NCBI RefSeq assembly: GCF_002934265.1
Contig: NZ_PTIX01000020.1
Coordinates: 62,001-126,000, forward strand
DNA length: 64,000 nt
Origin: Actinokineospora auranticolor
GTDB lineage: Bacteria > Actinomycetota > Actinomycetes > Mycobacteriales > Pseudonocardiaceae
Reading direction: 5' to 3'
In this document: positions 32,585 through 40,390 of the stretch, one piece after another
Layout: the number at the start of each line of letters is the position of its first letter
How positions within the stretch are numbered: the first letter of the stretch is position 1
The notes under the pieces: model-generated
Database searches by the model: none
Told to the model about the DNA's origin: nothing
Seen by the model: only the letters and a program-made list of their open reading frames with translations
Made by a program: the position numbers and the translations under genes

Positions 32585-32869
32585 CTACGGCGAACCCGAC
32601 GCGGTCCCCGCGACGGGCGATTCCGCTCGCCTGCGCGTGAAGTCAGCCAGCGTCCTTGGCAACCGCGCGTCGAAGCCACCCGCCTTGGCGGCGTCGACGG
32701 CGATGGTGATCACGTTCTGCCAGAGGCTGCGCTCGATGAATGCCAGCCTGGCCAGGATGGGCGAGATGCGCGCCTCGGTGTCGACGAGTCGGGCGGCGAA
32801 CACCGCTGGCTCGCCGTGCAGCTCGCGCAACTGCCTGGCGGCGTCGAGAAGCAGGTGGGTCTCGCGCAC
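32585..32869 (-). CDS. Small hypothetical protein
   Basis: About 94 residues from a GTG at 32869 (RETHLLLDAARQLRELHGE, then ISPILARLAFIERSLWQN) to a TAG at 32585. It is predicted helical, and I recognise no family. The codon pattern looks coding (G/C at third positions). The frame stays open upstream without a good start until it runs into the previous small gene, whose stop is at 32890. It may be coupled to that gene or be part of a broken longer one. It ends five bases before the frameshifted remnant, so the three may once have been a small operon. Confidence 0.5.
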   Translation of the reverse strand: MRETHLLLDAARQLRELHGEPAVFAARLVDTEARISPILARLAFIERSLWQNVITIAVDAAKAGGFDARLPRTLADFTRRRAESPVAGTASGSP

Positions 32870-32889
32870 CCACGGGTACCGCTCGATGC

Positions 32890-33120
32890 TCAGGCGTCGA
32901 TGTCCAGGGTGTCGGTGAGGGCGGCGGTGAGGTTGGTTCCGTGCGTGGCCAGGGTGGCGTCGGCCAGACCCGCCTCCAGGTCGATGCGCCGGTCTAGGTC
33001 GGCGAGCAGCCCTCGATATCCCCTGGGCGCAGCAGAACCGGTTCCGGTGGGGTGTCGACCGGGTACGCGGAGTGCCAGCGCGATCAAGGTAGGGGCGAGC
33101 GCGAGGAGCAGAGGTGTCAT
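32890..33120 (-). CDS. Small hypothetical membrane-anchored protein
   Basis: 76 residues from an ATG at 33120, with GGTGAGG five bases upstream. It has a hydrophobic N-terminal segment (TPLLLALAPTLIALALRV), then RGYRGLLADLDRRIDLEAGLA and a short acidic end. I recognise no family. It is divergent from padR with about 135 bases between, and it heads the three-gene minus-strand group that runs into the mutM end. Confidence 0.5.
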   Translation of the reverse strand: MTPLLLALAPTLIALALRVPGRHPTGTGSAAPRGYRGLLADLDRRIDLEAGLADATLATHGTNLTAALTDTLDIDA

Positions 33121-33257
33121 GGGGGCCTCACCGGGGTGCGGGGCCGTCGGTAGGTAGAGGCTCGTCAGCCGTACAGCGTCAAGGTCGCACTGGACAGTGC
33201 CTTGCGCGGTAGTGCGCAATGCGTAATAGTGTTCCTAGCGCGATACCGGGAGGGCGC

Positions 33258-33587
33258 ATGGACACCAGCCAGTTGCTCAAGGGAGTGCTGGACCTGGCCG
33301 TGCTGGCCGTTCTCAAGGACGAGGACGGGTACGGCTACGACGTGCTGCGGCGACTGCGCGGCGGGGGGATGGAAGAGGTCGGCGACGCCTCGGTCTACGG
33401 GACGCTGCGGCGGCTCTACCGGGCGGGTCTGCTCACCTCGTACGTCGTCCCGAGCGACGAGGGACCGCACCGCAAGTACTACGGGGTCAACGACGCGGGC
33501 CGGGAGCGGCTGGTCGAGTCGGAGCGGGCGTGGCGCGCGTTCTCCGAGGCGTTGGACGGGATTCTGCGAAAGGGGGCCGCGGCGTGA
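33258..33587 (+). CDS. PadR family transcriptional regulator
   Basis: 109 residues: a winged helix-turn-helix typical of small PadR proteins (DTSQLLKGVLDLAVLAVLKD, GYDVLRRL, SVYGTLRRLYRAGLLTS) and a C-terminal dimerisation helix (RERLVESERAWRAFSEAL). The ATG at 33258 has GGGAGG four bases before it. The stop overlaps the next start as GTGA. PadR genes paired with HAAS-domain membrane proteins are common in Gram-positive bacteria, and the regulator is assumed to repress the pair. Confidence 0.9.
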   Translation: MDTSQLLKGVLDLAVLAVLKDEDGYGYDVLRRLRGGGMEEVGDASVYGTLRRLYRAGLLTSYVVPSDEGPHRKYYGVNDAGRERLVESERAWRAFSEALDGILRKGAAA

Positions 33588-34741
33588 ACACCACCGAGAC
33601 GCGCCAGGAGCTGGTGGACTACCTGCGGCGGGTGCGGGCCGCGCTCGCCGACCTGCCCGCCGACGAGCTGGCCGAGGTCATGGAGGACGTCGAGCCGCAC
33701 CTGGCCGAGGTGCTCGACGAGACCGGCGACCTGACCGGGCGGCTGGGGACGCCCGAGGACTACGCGGCCGAGCTGCGCGCCGCCGGTGGCTACCCGCCGC
33801 CCGCGAGCGCGGACTCCGCGCGGGGCAAGTCCCGCCTGGCGGCTCGCTACTTCGTCTGGTCGACGGCGCTGCTGACCTTCACCTGCCTGGTCGTCGGCGG
33901 GATGCTGGCGCAGCCGAGGCACCAGGAGAAGTACCTCTGGCTGTTCTTCACGCTGCTCGCCGCCGCGCCGGGCCTCGTGTGGGTGTTCAGCGGCTACCTC
34001 CGGCGCGCCGACGTCGAGTCGCTGCCGGAGTACCGGTTCGCCCGCGCACGAGGGGTGGCCGCGGCCGGGTTGCCGTCGCCGCGCGTGGTCGAGTTCATCC
34101 GGTCGCTGCGGCCCGGCTGGTGGGTGGCCAGGGTCGTGCTGGTGCTGGCGCTCATGCTGGTCGGCGCGACGGAGGGAGTGGTCGTCGCGGTGGTCGTGGT
34201 CGCGTTCCTGACCTGGGCCGGGCCCCGGTCGAGCACCGACCGGCGGCTGCTGCCGCTGGTGGTGGCGGGCAACGCGCTCCTGGCCACCGCGACGCTCACC
34301 GTCGTGCTGTACGCCTCGGACCGGTCGTCGCAGCGGCCGTACGAGTACGTGTCGCCGGGGCTGAACTACCAGGGCAAGTACCTCGACAACGTCTACGCCG
34401 TGGACGCCGACGGCAAGCCGATCCCGGAGTTCTACCTCTACGACCACGAGGGCATGCCGCTCAACGTCGTGCGCAACTCTTGCGAGTCCAGCTCCCGCGC
34501 CTTCGACAACCGGTTCCCGCAGCCGCAGGTCGAGTACCGCGGGGGGCAGTGCGTGGAGCTGAGCGGGCTGCCGTTCGTGCCGCTGCCGCCCAACGCCACG
34601 CTCCGGCCGAGCACGACGTCGGTGATCCCGTCGACTTCGGCGACGACGACGCCGGTGAGCCCGTCGCCTTCGGTGAGCCTGTCGCCTTCGGTGACCACGA
34701 CGCCGGTCTCGTCCGCGCCTGCGACGACCACGACCGGGTGA
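33584..34741 (+). CDS. HAAS-domain multi-pass membrane protein with Ser/Thr-rich tail
   Basis: 385 residues. The N-terminal HAAS-type domain (about 5-75: RQELVDYLRRVRAALADLPADELAEVMEDVEPHL) is usual for partners of PadR. About five or six membrane helices follow (roughly residues 90-245), then an extracytoplasmic part with two cysteines (NSCESSS, GGQCVELSG) and a 45-residue Ser/Thr/Pro tail (VSPSPSVSLSPSV), encoded by a short tandem DNA repeat. The function is unknown; it is probably sensory or envelope-related. The GTG start overlaps the padR stop. Confidence 0.8.
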   Translation: MNTTETRQELVDYLRRVRAALADLPADELAEVMEDVEPHLAEVLDETGDLTGRLGTPEDYAAELRAAGGYPPPASADSARGKSRLAARYFVWSTALLTFTCLVVGGMLAQPRHQEKYLWLFFTLLAAAPGLVWVFSGYLRRADVESLPEYRFARARGVAAAGLPSPRVVEFIRSLRPGWWVARVVLVLALMLVGATEGVVVAVVVVAFLTWAGPRSSTDRRLLPLVVAGNALLATATLTVVLYASDRSSQRPYEYVSPGLNYQGKYLDNVYAVDADGKPIPEFYLYDHEGMPLNVVRNSCESSSRAFDNRFPQPQVEYRGGQCVELSGLPFVPLPPNATLRPSTTSVIPSTSATTTPVSPSPSVSLSPSVTTTPVSSAPATTTTG

Positions 34742-34804
34742 GCGTCAGGAACACGTAAAGACCGCTGGTCAGGGCGTCAAAGTGGCGTCAGGGCCGCACC
34801 GGTT

Positions 34805-34837
34805 CAGCCACGGGACGACGAAGCTCTCCCGTGGCTG
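34805..34837 (+). terminator. Perfect hairpin between the HAAS gene and kdpE
   Basis: An 11-bp stem (CAGCCACGGGA with TCCCGTGGCTG) around an 11-base loop, 64 bases after the HAAS gene stop. It may be a terminator or lie in the leader of the response-regulator gene; there is no T tract. Confidence 0.6.
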
Positions 34838-34891
34838 GACGTGTGGGAGAGGAGGTCGGCGTCGAGAATGACGGTCGCGAAGGGAGTCGCC

Positions 34892-35575
34892 GTGACCACC
34901 GTGCTCGTCGTCGACGATGAACCGCAGATCGTCCGCGCGCTCCGGATCAACCTCACCGCCCGGGGCTACGACGTCCGCACCGCCCACGACGGCGCCGCCG
35001 CCCTGCGCGCCGCCGCGGAGAGCAAACCGGACGTCGTGGTCCTCGACCTGGGCCTCCCCGACATCGACGGCGCCGAGGTCATCGAGGGCCTGCGCGGCTG
35101 GACCACGGTCCCGATCATCGTCCTGTCCGCCCGCGGCGACTCCGGCGACAAGGTCCGCGCCCTCGACGCGGGGGCGGACGACTACGTGACCAAACCCTTC
35201 GGCATGGACGAACTGCTGGCCCGCCTCCGTGCCGCTGTCCGCCGCGGCGCCACCTCGGCCGCACCGGCGGAGGAGGCGGTGGTGGAGGCGGAGTCGTTCA
35301 CGGTCGACTTGGCGGCGAAGAAGGTGCGCCGGGACGGGGCGGAGGTCCACCTGACACCGACGGAGTGGGGCATCCTCGAGCTGCTGGTGCGGAACCGGGG
35401 CAAACTCGTCCCCCAGAAGCAGGTCCTGCACGAGGTGTGGGGTCCGGCGTACGCGGGGGAGACCCACTACCTGCGCGTCTACCTGGCCCAACTGCGCCGC
35501 AAGCTCGAACCCCGCCCATCCCGGCCCCGGCACCTGATCACCGAGCCGGGCATGGGCTACCGCTTCGAACTCTGA
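34892..35575 (+). CDS. kdpE: Response regulator of the KdpE/OmpR type
   Basis: 227 residues. The receiver domain has the acidic pocket Asp8-Asp9 (VLVVDDEP), the phospho-acceptor Asp52 (VVLDLGLPD) and the conserved lysine in DDYVTKPFG. The OmpR-type winged helix at the C-terminus (about 130-225) has LTPTEWGILELLVRN and RRKLEPRPSRPRHLITEPGMGYRF. Similarity is highest to KdpE, which controls potassium uptake. No KdpD kinase and no kdpFABC genes are in the surrounding window, so it is an orphan here. The GTG at 34892 has GGGAG five bases upstream; an ATG at 34868 is an alternative. Confidence 0.88.
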   Translation: MTTVLVVDDEPQIVRALRINLTARGYDVRTAHDGAAALRAAAESKPDVVVLDLGLPDIDGAEVIEGLRGWTTVPIIVLSARGDSGDKVRALDAGADDYVTKPFGMDELLARLRAAVRRGATSAAPAEEAVVEAESFTVDLAAKKVRRDGAEVHLTPTEWGILELLVRNRGKLVPQKQVLHEVWGPAYAGETHYLRVYLAQLRRKLEPRPSRPRHLITEPGMGYRFEL

Positions 35576-35637
35576 CTCCGTGTCGGGTGGTCAGGGCAGG
35601 GGCGCCGGTGCGCGCAACCGGACGGGCAGCAAGGCGA

Positions 35638-36798
35638 TCAAGAAGCACCGGCGGCCTGGACCGGGAAGCCGTGCCTTCGAGAGCCAGCTACCGCGGCTGT
35701 GGCGAATGCGGTGAAGGCCAAGAGGAGCCAGGGGAATCCGGTTGAGCCCGTGGTGTCCAGGACGATTCCGCCTGCCACGGCGCCGATAGCGGTTGCCGCG
35801 TTCCACAGGGTCACCAAGACGGCCTGGGCCGTGTCCCCCGCTTCCCCCGCGCTGCCCGCCGCGGCGGTCTGCAGGAGCGTGGGGATTCCACCGAAGCCCA
35901 AGCCCCACAGGGCCGCCGCGACGTACGGCGTGGCGCCCAGGCCGAACAGCACCGCCGCGACGAGCACCAAGGTCAGGGCCGCCAAGGTCAGGAGGCGGAG
36001 GTGGCGGTCGATGTGGGCGCCGACCACCCACACCCCCGCCGTCGCCGCGACGCCGAAGACGAGGAGGACCGTGTCGACCGCGGTGTCCCCCAGGAACGGC
36101 GCGATGTAGGTGTACATGGCCGAGTGGGCCAGCACGAAGATCCCGGTCACCGCCATGATCGTGGCTACGCCGGGGACCTTGAGGGCTTGGCGCACCGGGA
36201 CGCGGCCGCCTCGGGGGTTGCCCGGGAAGTCCGGGACCGCGGCCGTGATCCACGCCAGCAGGACCACCGCCAGGGCGGTCATCACCCAGAACGTCACCCG
36301 CCAGCCCACCGCGCCCCCGAGGAACGTGCCCGCCGGGACGCCCACCGACAGCGACAGCGGGATCCCCGTCATCACCACCGCGATCGCCCGCCCCCGCACC
36401 GGTTCCGGCACCATCCGCGCCGCGTAACCCGCCAGCAGCGCCCACACCAGACCCGCCGCCAGGCCCGCGACGAACCGGGCGCCCAGGGTCAGGGTGTAGT
36501 CGGACGACACCGCCGTCACCGTGTTGCCGACCGCGAAGCCCGCGATCCCGGTCAGCAGCAACCGCTTGCGGCGCCAGGTGGCGGTGGCGGCCGTCAGGGG
36601 GACGGCGGCCAGGGCCGTGCCCACCGCGTAGATCGTCACCGACTGGCCCATCGCCGACTCGGTGACGCCGAGGTCCCGGCTCATCGCGGGCAGCACCCCG
36701 GCGGGCAGCGATTCCGTCAGCACCGTCACGAAGGCCGCCATGGCCAGGGCGACCAGCGGCGGCAGCGGGAGCCGGGTTTCGACCGTGTTCGTAGGCAT
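35638..36798 (-). CDS. Major facilitator superfamily drug/sugar efflux transporter
   Basis: 386 residues with 12 predicted membrane helices. Motifs of the AraJ/Cmr-like MFS group: VLTESLPAGVLPAMSRDLGVTESAMGQ at the first loop and GARFVAGLAAGLVWALLAGYAARMVP around helix 5. Such proteins export sugars or small drugs by proton antiport. It is divergent from a MerR regulator with a MerR-type operator in between, so it is probably the regulator's target. The ATG at 36798 has no clear ribosome-binding site; upstream in-frame sequence overlaps the operator and is rejected. Confidence 0.88.
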   Translation of the reverse strand: MPTNTVETRLPLPPLVALAMAAFVTVLTESLPAGVLPAMSRDLGVTESAMGQSVTIYAVGTALAAVPLTAATATWRRKRLLLTGIAGFAVGNTVTAVSSDYTLTLGARFVAGLAAGLVWALLAGYAARMVPEPVRGRAIAVVMTGIPLSLSVGVPAGTFLGGAVGWRVTFWVMTALAVVLLAWITAAVPDFPGNPRGGRVPVRQALKVPGVATIMAVTGIFVLAHSAMYTYIAPFLGDTAVDTVLLVFGVAATAGVWVVGAHIDRHLRLLTLAALTLVLVAAVLFGLGATPYVAAALWGLGFGGIPTLLQTAAAGSAGEAGDTAQAVLVTLWNAATAIGAVAGGIVLDTTGSTGFPWLLLAFTAFATAAVAGSRRHGFPVQAAGAS

Positions 36799-36813
36799 GC
36801 GGACTATGCTCGA

Positions 36814-36835
36814 ACCATCACATTGATGTAAAGGT
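36814..36835. promoter_or_regulatory. MerR-type operator between MFS and MerR genes
   Basis: A 22-bp dyad, half sites ACCATCACAT and ACCTTTACAT (8 of 10 positions equal) facing each other around AT. This is the usual shape of MerR-family operators, which sit in a long promoter spacer. It lies 15 bases before the transporter start. Confidence 0.75.
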
Positions 36836-36859
36836 CCACCGGACGTGAGGGCGAGCACA

Positions 36860-37240
36860 ATGCGCATCGGCGAGCTGGCGGAGCGCACCGGCACACCCCG
36901 CCGGTTGTTGCGCTACTACGAGGAACAGGGCCTCATCCTCTGCGCCCGGTCGGCCAACGGCTACCGCGACTACGACGAGTCCACTGTGGACCGGGTGGGG
37001 CAGATCCGCGGCCTGCTCGACGCCGGGCTGCCGACCCGGATCATCAAGCAGATCCTGCCGTGCCTGGACAAGCCCCGGCAGATCCACTTCCCGGACGCGA
37101 CGCCGGAGATGATCGCGACGCTGGAGCGGGAACTGGCCAGCATGAGCGGCCGGATCGACTGCCTCACCCGCAACCGCGACGCCATCGCCGAGTACCTCGA
37201 CGAGGTGCTGGAGCGCGCCGGGGGCTCACCAGCCGAATAG
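36860..37240 (+). CDS. MerR family transcriptional regulator
   Basis: 126 residues. N-terminal MerR winged helix: MRIGELAERTGTPRRLLRYYEEQGLI, then NGYRDYDESTVDRVGQIRGLLDAGLPTRIIKQILPCL. A dimerisation coil (MIATLERELASMSGRIDCLTRNRDAIAEYLDEVL) follows, with no C-terminal ligand domain. The two cysteines (Cys in LPCLDK and IDCLTRN) do not form a known metal-site pattern. It probably controls the divergent MFS gene through the dyad at 36814-36835. Its end overlaps the SCP gene tail-to-tail by 15 bases. Confidence 0.9.
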   Translation: MRIGELAERTGTPRRLLRYYEEQGLILCARSANGYRDYDESTVDRVGQIRGLLDAGLPTRIIKQILPCLDKPRQIHFPDATPEMIATLERELASMSGRIDCLTRNRDAIAEYLDEVLERAGGSPAE

Positions 37241-38035
37241 CTGGGTCCAGTAGTTGCCGTCGGCCGCGTAGCCCGACCCCATGGTCAGGTAGGCGCAGTT
37301 GAGGATGTTCGCCCGGTGCCCGGACGAGCTCATCCAGCCCGCCATGACCGCCGACGCCGACGTGTAGCCCGCCGCGATGTTCTCCGCCGCGGGCGCGTCG
37401 TAGCCCGCGGCCCGCGCGCGGTCGGCGAAGGTGAGCCCCTCCGGCGTGGTGTGCGAGAAGTAGTGCCGCGCCGACATGTCGTTGCTGTGGCTCTGCGCGG
37501 CCGAGTTCAGCCTGCTGTCCAGCCGCAGCGGCGGGCAGCCCGCGCGGGCGCGCTCGGCGTTGGTCAGCGAGAGGACCTGCGAGGCCGACGTCCCGCCACC
37601 GCCGCCAACGGGCGGCTGGGTGGTCGTGGTGCGCGGCGGGGGCTGGTTGCCCGGCTGCGTGGTCGTGGGACCGCCGGTGACCGGCGCGCCCGGGGGCGCG
37701 GCCGTGGTCGTTGTGGTCGGCTGGGACGACGCCGTGATGGCCGTCGTGGCGGCCGATGGCGCCACGGAAGGCGTGCTGGACGGTGGTGGGCTCGTCATCG
37801 CGGTCGCCGACGCCGAGGCGGTGCCGCCGGTGATCCCGGAGCCGAACACGCCCGTCGGGTTGACCTGGTTGTAGGCGACCTGGCCCGGACGGCCGCCGCC
37901 GTCCGCGGTGGATGCCGCCGAACCCGTTGTCAGCAGCGTGGTGACCCCCGCTGTGCTCGCCCCCACCGCGAGGGCCACGAGCACAGCGGGCACTAAGCCG
38001 CTGCGGGGACCGCCGTCCTGGCGTCGTCCTGTCAC
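37226..38035 (-). CDS. Membrane-anchored SCP/CAP domain protein
   Basis: 269 residues: an N-terminal membrane helix (LVPAVLVALAVGASTAGVTTLL), a long Thr/Pro/Ala linker (about 80-150) and a C-terminal CAP/SCP (cysteine-rich secretory protein) domain (about 155-269). The domain has the conserved NAERARAGCPPLRLDSRLN, HYFSH, GYDAPAAENIA and SSGHRANIL segments, including the His and Glu of the putative metal site. The function is unknown for bacterial members. The start used is GTG 38035, which lies inside a 24-base motif shared with the next upstream gene. Confidence 0.85.
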   Translation of the reverse strand: MTGRRQDGGPRSGLVPAVLVALAVGASTAGVTTLLTTGSAASTADGGGRPGQVAYNQVNPTGVFGSGITGGTASASATAMTSPPPSSTPSVAPSAATTAITASSQPTTTTTAAPPGAPVTGGPTTTQPGNQPPPRTTTTQPPVGGGGGTSASQVLSLTNAERARAGCPPLRLDSRLNSAAQSHSNDMSARHYFSHTTPEGLTFADRARAAGYDAPAAENIAAGYTSASAVMAGWMSSSGHRANILNCAYLTMGSGYAADGNYWTQLFGW

Positions 38036-38054
38036 GGCTCGGCAAAGTACCACT
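38031..38054 (-). promoter_or_regulatory. Shared promoter-like motif, copy 1
   Basis: A 24-base stretch that recurs at 38641-38664 with three differences (read on the minus strand: AGTGGTACTTTGCCG, then the GCCGTGAC end). TACTTT fits a TAnnnT -10 element. The terminal GTG is the start codon of the SCP gene, which would then be leaderless. Confidence 0.55.
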
Positions 38055-38098
38055 AATGGGTGAGCTGTGGTTCACCCATGCCACACGAAGTCACTCCA

Positions 38099-38605
38099 TC
38101 ACGTCGTGGGAGGCGGCTCGGTGGTCGTCGTGGGCGGATCGGGTGTCGTCGTCGGCGTGTTCGTGGTGGTGGGCGTCGTCGGCCGTGTCGGCTGCGTCGT
38201 CGGGTTGCCGCCCCCGCCGCCCGGCTGGGTGGTCGTGGTCGGCGGCTTGTTGGTCTTGCGGGTCGTGGTCGTCGTCGTGGTGGTCCCGGCGTCGGTGGTG
38301 GTCGTCGTCGTTTCCGTCGTGGTGGTCGTCGACGACGTCTCCGTGCTGGTGACCGCGTCCGTGGTGGTCGGGGTCGTGCTCGTGCGCGAGGTGGTGGTCG
38401 TGGTCCGGTTGACCGTCACCTCGTTGCTCGCGGGCTGCGCGTCCTCGTCCTGCTTCGCGGCGAGGCCCGCCACGGCGGCGAACACCGTGGACACCACCAC
38501 GCCCGCGACGCCCAGGATGGCGTAGGGGGACCGGCGCAGACCGCGTGGCTGCTCGGGCGAGTCTTCCGGGACGGACGTGACGACCGGCTCATCTGGCTCG
38601 GACAT
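38099..38605 (-). CDS. Single-pass membrane protein with long Thr-rich extracellular tail
   Basis: 168 residues: a cytoplasmic N-terminus (MSEPDEPVVTSVPEDSPEQPRG, here in short), one membrane helix (YAILGVAGVVVSTVFAAVAGLA) and about 110 residues of Thr/Pro/Gly low-complexity sequence (runs of TTTTT), likely extended and possibly glycosylated. There is no recognisable domain. The same layout of helix and Thr/Pro linker occurs in the SCP protein downstream, and both genes carry the same upstream motif. The ATG at 38605 has GGAGG ten bases upstream. Confidence 0.65.
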   Translation of the reverse strand: MSEPDEPVVTSVPEDSPEQPRGLRRSPYAILGVAGVVVSTVFAAVAGLAAKQDEDAQPASNEVTVNRTTTTTSRTSTTPTTTDAVTSTETSSTTTTTETTTTTTDAGTTTTTTTTRKTNKPPTTTTQPGGGGGNPTTQPTRPTTPTTTNTPTTTPDPPTTTTEPPPTT

Positions 38606-38640
38606 GCGGGTCCTACCTCCCTGACCCGCCGGCAAGGCGG

Positions 38641-38664
38641 GTCACGGCGCGGCAACGTATCACT
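38641..38664 (-). promoter_or_regulatory. Shared promoter-like motif, copy 2
   Basis: The second copy of the 24-base motif (AGTGATACGTTGCCG, then the GCCGTGAC end), 21 of 24 bases equal to the copy at 38031. Here the GTG within the motif opens only a ten-codon frame, and the real gene starts 40 bases further on, so the motif is more likely promoter than coding. Confidence 0.55.
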
Positions 38665-38836
38665 CGACCGTGGTGCCCGGTGCGGGTGGCCCGCGGTCAC
38701 CGATCGCCGTCACCGCCGGTTGACCGGCGTTCACCGGACGTTCCGCCGTCGCCCGCCGCCCGTCCGTTGCCGCCAACTTGTCTGTACAGGCAGGCTCGAA
38801 CGCGCACTCGCCGGACCCCTGCCCCTGGAGGAAACC

Positions 38837-40351
38837 TTGCGGCGATCACCGCACCCCCGCACCGCCACCGCCGCCGTCGCGGCCTGCGCGCTCACCGCGG
38901 GCGCGCTGCTCACCCCGGCGGCGGCCCAGGCCGCCCCCGCTGCGGCCAAACCGCAGAAAGTACTGGTCATCGGCATCGACGGCCTGCTCTACGACCGGAT
39001 CGCCCCGGCCGACGCGCCGACCCTGGACGGCCTGATCGCGTCCGGTTCGGCCAGCAAGACCGCGCTCTACTCGAACCCCCTCGCGCCCACCCTCTCCGGC
39101 CCCGGCTGGGCGACCATCGCCACCGGAACTTGGCCAGACAAGCACCGCGTGCTCAGCAACAGCTGGGGCACCTCGACCAACCTGGCCACCTACCCCGACT
39201 TCCTCACCCGGGCCGAGCAGGCCAACCCGGCCCTGTCGACCTTCGCCGCCGCCACCTGGGACCCCCTGGTGAACGACTCGGCCGGACGGGCGATCTTCGG
39301 CTCGGCCATCGACGCCCGCGTCAACGGCAGCAACGACACCGACACCACGACGCAGACCGCGAACCGGCTGCTCACCGTCGGCCCCGACGCCTCCTTCGTC
39401 GCCCTCGACGACGTCGACGCCGCGGGCCACAGCTGCGGCGCCGCCACCACCTGCTACCTCAACGCGATCAACGCCACCGACGGCCGCGTCAAGCAGCTGC
39501 TCGACGCGATCAAGGCCCGCCCCACCCACGCGGCCGAGGACTGGACGATCCTGGTCACCGCCGACCACGGCCACACCGACGCGGGCGGCCACGGCGGCAA
39601 CACCCCGCCCGAGCGCTCCTCGCTGATCATCCGCAGCGGCCCGGGCACCACCCCCGGCACGCCCGCCATCGCGCCCAAGAACGTCGACATCGCACCGACC
39701 GTGCTGAGCCTGCTCGGCGTCGCGGTGCCGAGCGCGCTCGACGGCCGCGTGCTCGGCACCGCCACCGGCGACCCGTTCGACACCCTCGTCGGCTCGCTGC
39801 AGACCCGGGTCGACGAGACCGGCATCCCCGCCACCGTGCGCGGCTGGACCAAGACCACCCCGTCCGGCTGGACCATCGACAACACCGGCATGGGCACCGG
39901 CGGCGTGGCCGAGTGGCGCGGCTGGTCCTTTGCCACCGACGAGTTCTGGACCCGCGCCGAGGCGGGCCAGTGGCGGGAGAACAACGTCCGCGCCCGGGGC
40001 GTGTTCGCCGTGGCCGACTCCGACGAGTGGTCGGACAAGTCCACCTCCGGCACCTTCAACAGCGCGCTGACCTCCCCGGCCTACCCGGTCGCGGGCAAGT
40101 CCACGGCCAAGGTCGGGTTCAGCTCGCACTACCGCAAGGAAGGCGCCGAGACCGCCACCGTCACCGTGTCGTTCGACGGCGGCGCCCCCACCACCGTGCT
40201 GACCTACTCCGGTGACGCGGTCGCCAAGATCGAGTCGCTGACCGTGGCCGTGCCCTCCGGCGCCACCACCATGAAGGTCACCTGGAAGCTCACCAACGGT
40301 TCGAACAACTGGTACTGGGCCGTCGACGCCCCGACCGTCACCACCGCGTGA
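38837..40351 (+). CDS. Secreted alkaline-phosphatase-fold phosphodiesterase/nucleotide pyrophosphatase-like protein
   Basis: 504 residues with a signal peptide (about 1-34, ending AAQAA). The type-I phosphodiesterase domain (about 40-330) has the metal-binding Asp48 in VLVIGIDGL, a Ser87 (PTLSGPGWATIATG) at the nucleophile position, where many relatives have Thr, and DHGHTDAGGHGG as the metal-histidine segment. A C-terminal beta-rich region (about 360-504) could bind carbohydrate, with WTIDNTGMGTGG and WYWAVDAPTV. The start is TTG 38837, with GGAGG five bases upstream. The substrate is unknown. Confidence 0.82.
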   Translation: MRRSPHPRTATAAVAACALTAGALLTPAAAQAAPAAAKPQKVLVIGIDGLLYDRIAPADAPTLDGLIASGSASKTALYSNPLAPTLSGPGWATIATGTWPDKHRVLSNSWGTSTNLATYPDFLTRAEQANPALSTFAAATWDPLVNDSAGRAIFGSAIDARVNGSNDTDTTTQTANRLLTVGPDASFVALDDVDAAGHSCGAATTCYLNAINATDGRVKQLLDAIKARPTHAAEDWTILVTADHGHTDAGGHGGNTPPERSSLIIRSGPGTTPGTPAIAPKNVDIAPTVLSLLGVAVPSALDGRVLGTATGDPFDTLVGSLQTRVDETGIPATVRGWTKTTPSGWTIDNTGMGTGGVAEWRGWSFATDEFWTRAEAGQWRENNVRARGVFAVADSDEWSDKSTSGTFNSALTSPAYPVAGKSTAKVGFSSHYRKEGAETATVTVSFDGGAPTTVLTYSGDAVAKIESLTVAVPSGATTMKVTWKLTNGSNNWYWAVDAPTVTTA

Positions 40352-40360
40352 GCCAACCCG

Positions 40361-40390
40361 ACACGGGCTCATGTCACCATGGGCCCGTGT
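40361..40390. repeat. Palindrome overlapping the acyP start codon
   Basis: A 13-bp inverted repeat with one mismatch (ACACGGGCTCATG / CATGGGCCCGTGT) and a TCAC loop. The right arm contains the GTG start of acyP at 40387. It may be the terminator of the phosphodiesterase gene or affect acyP translation. Confidence 0.65.
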
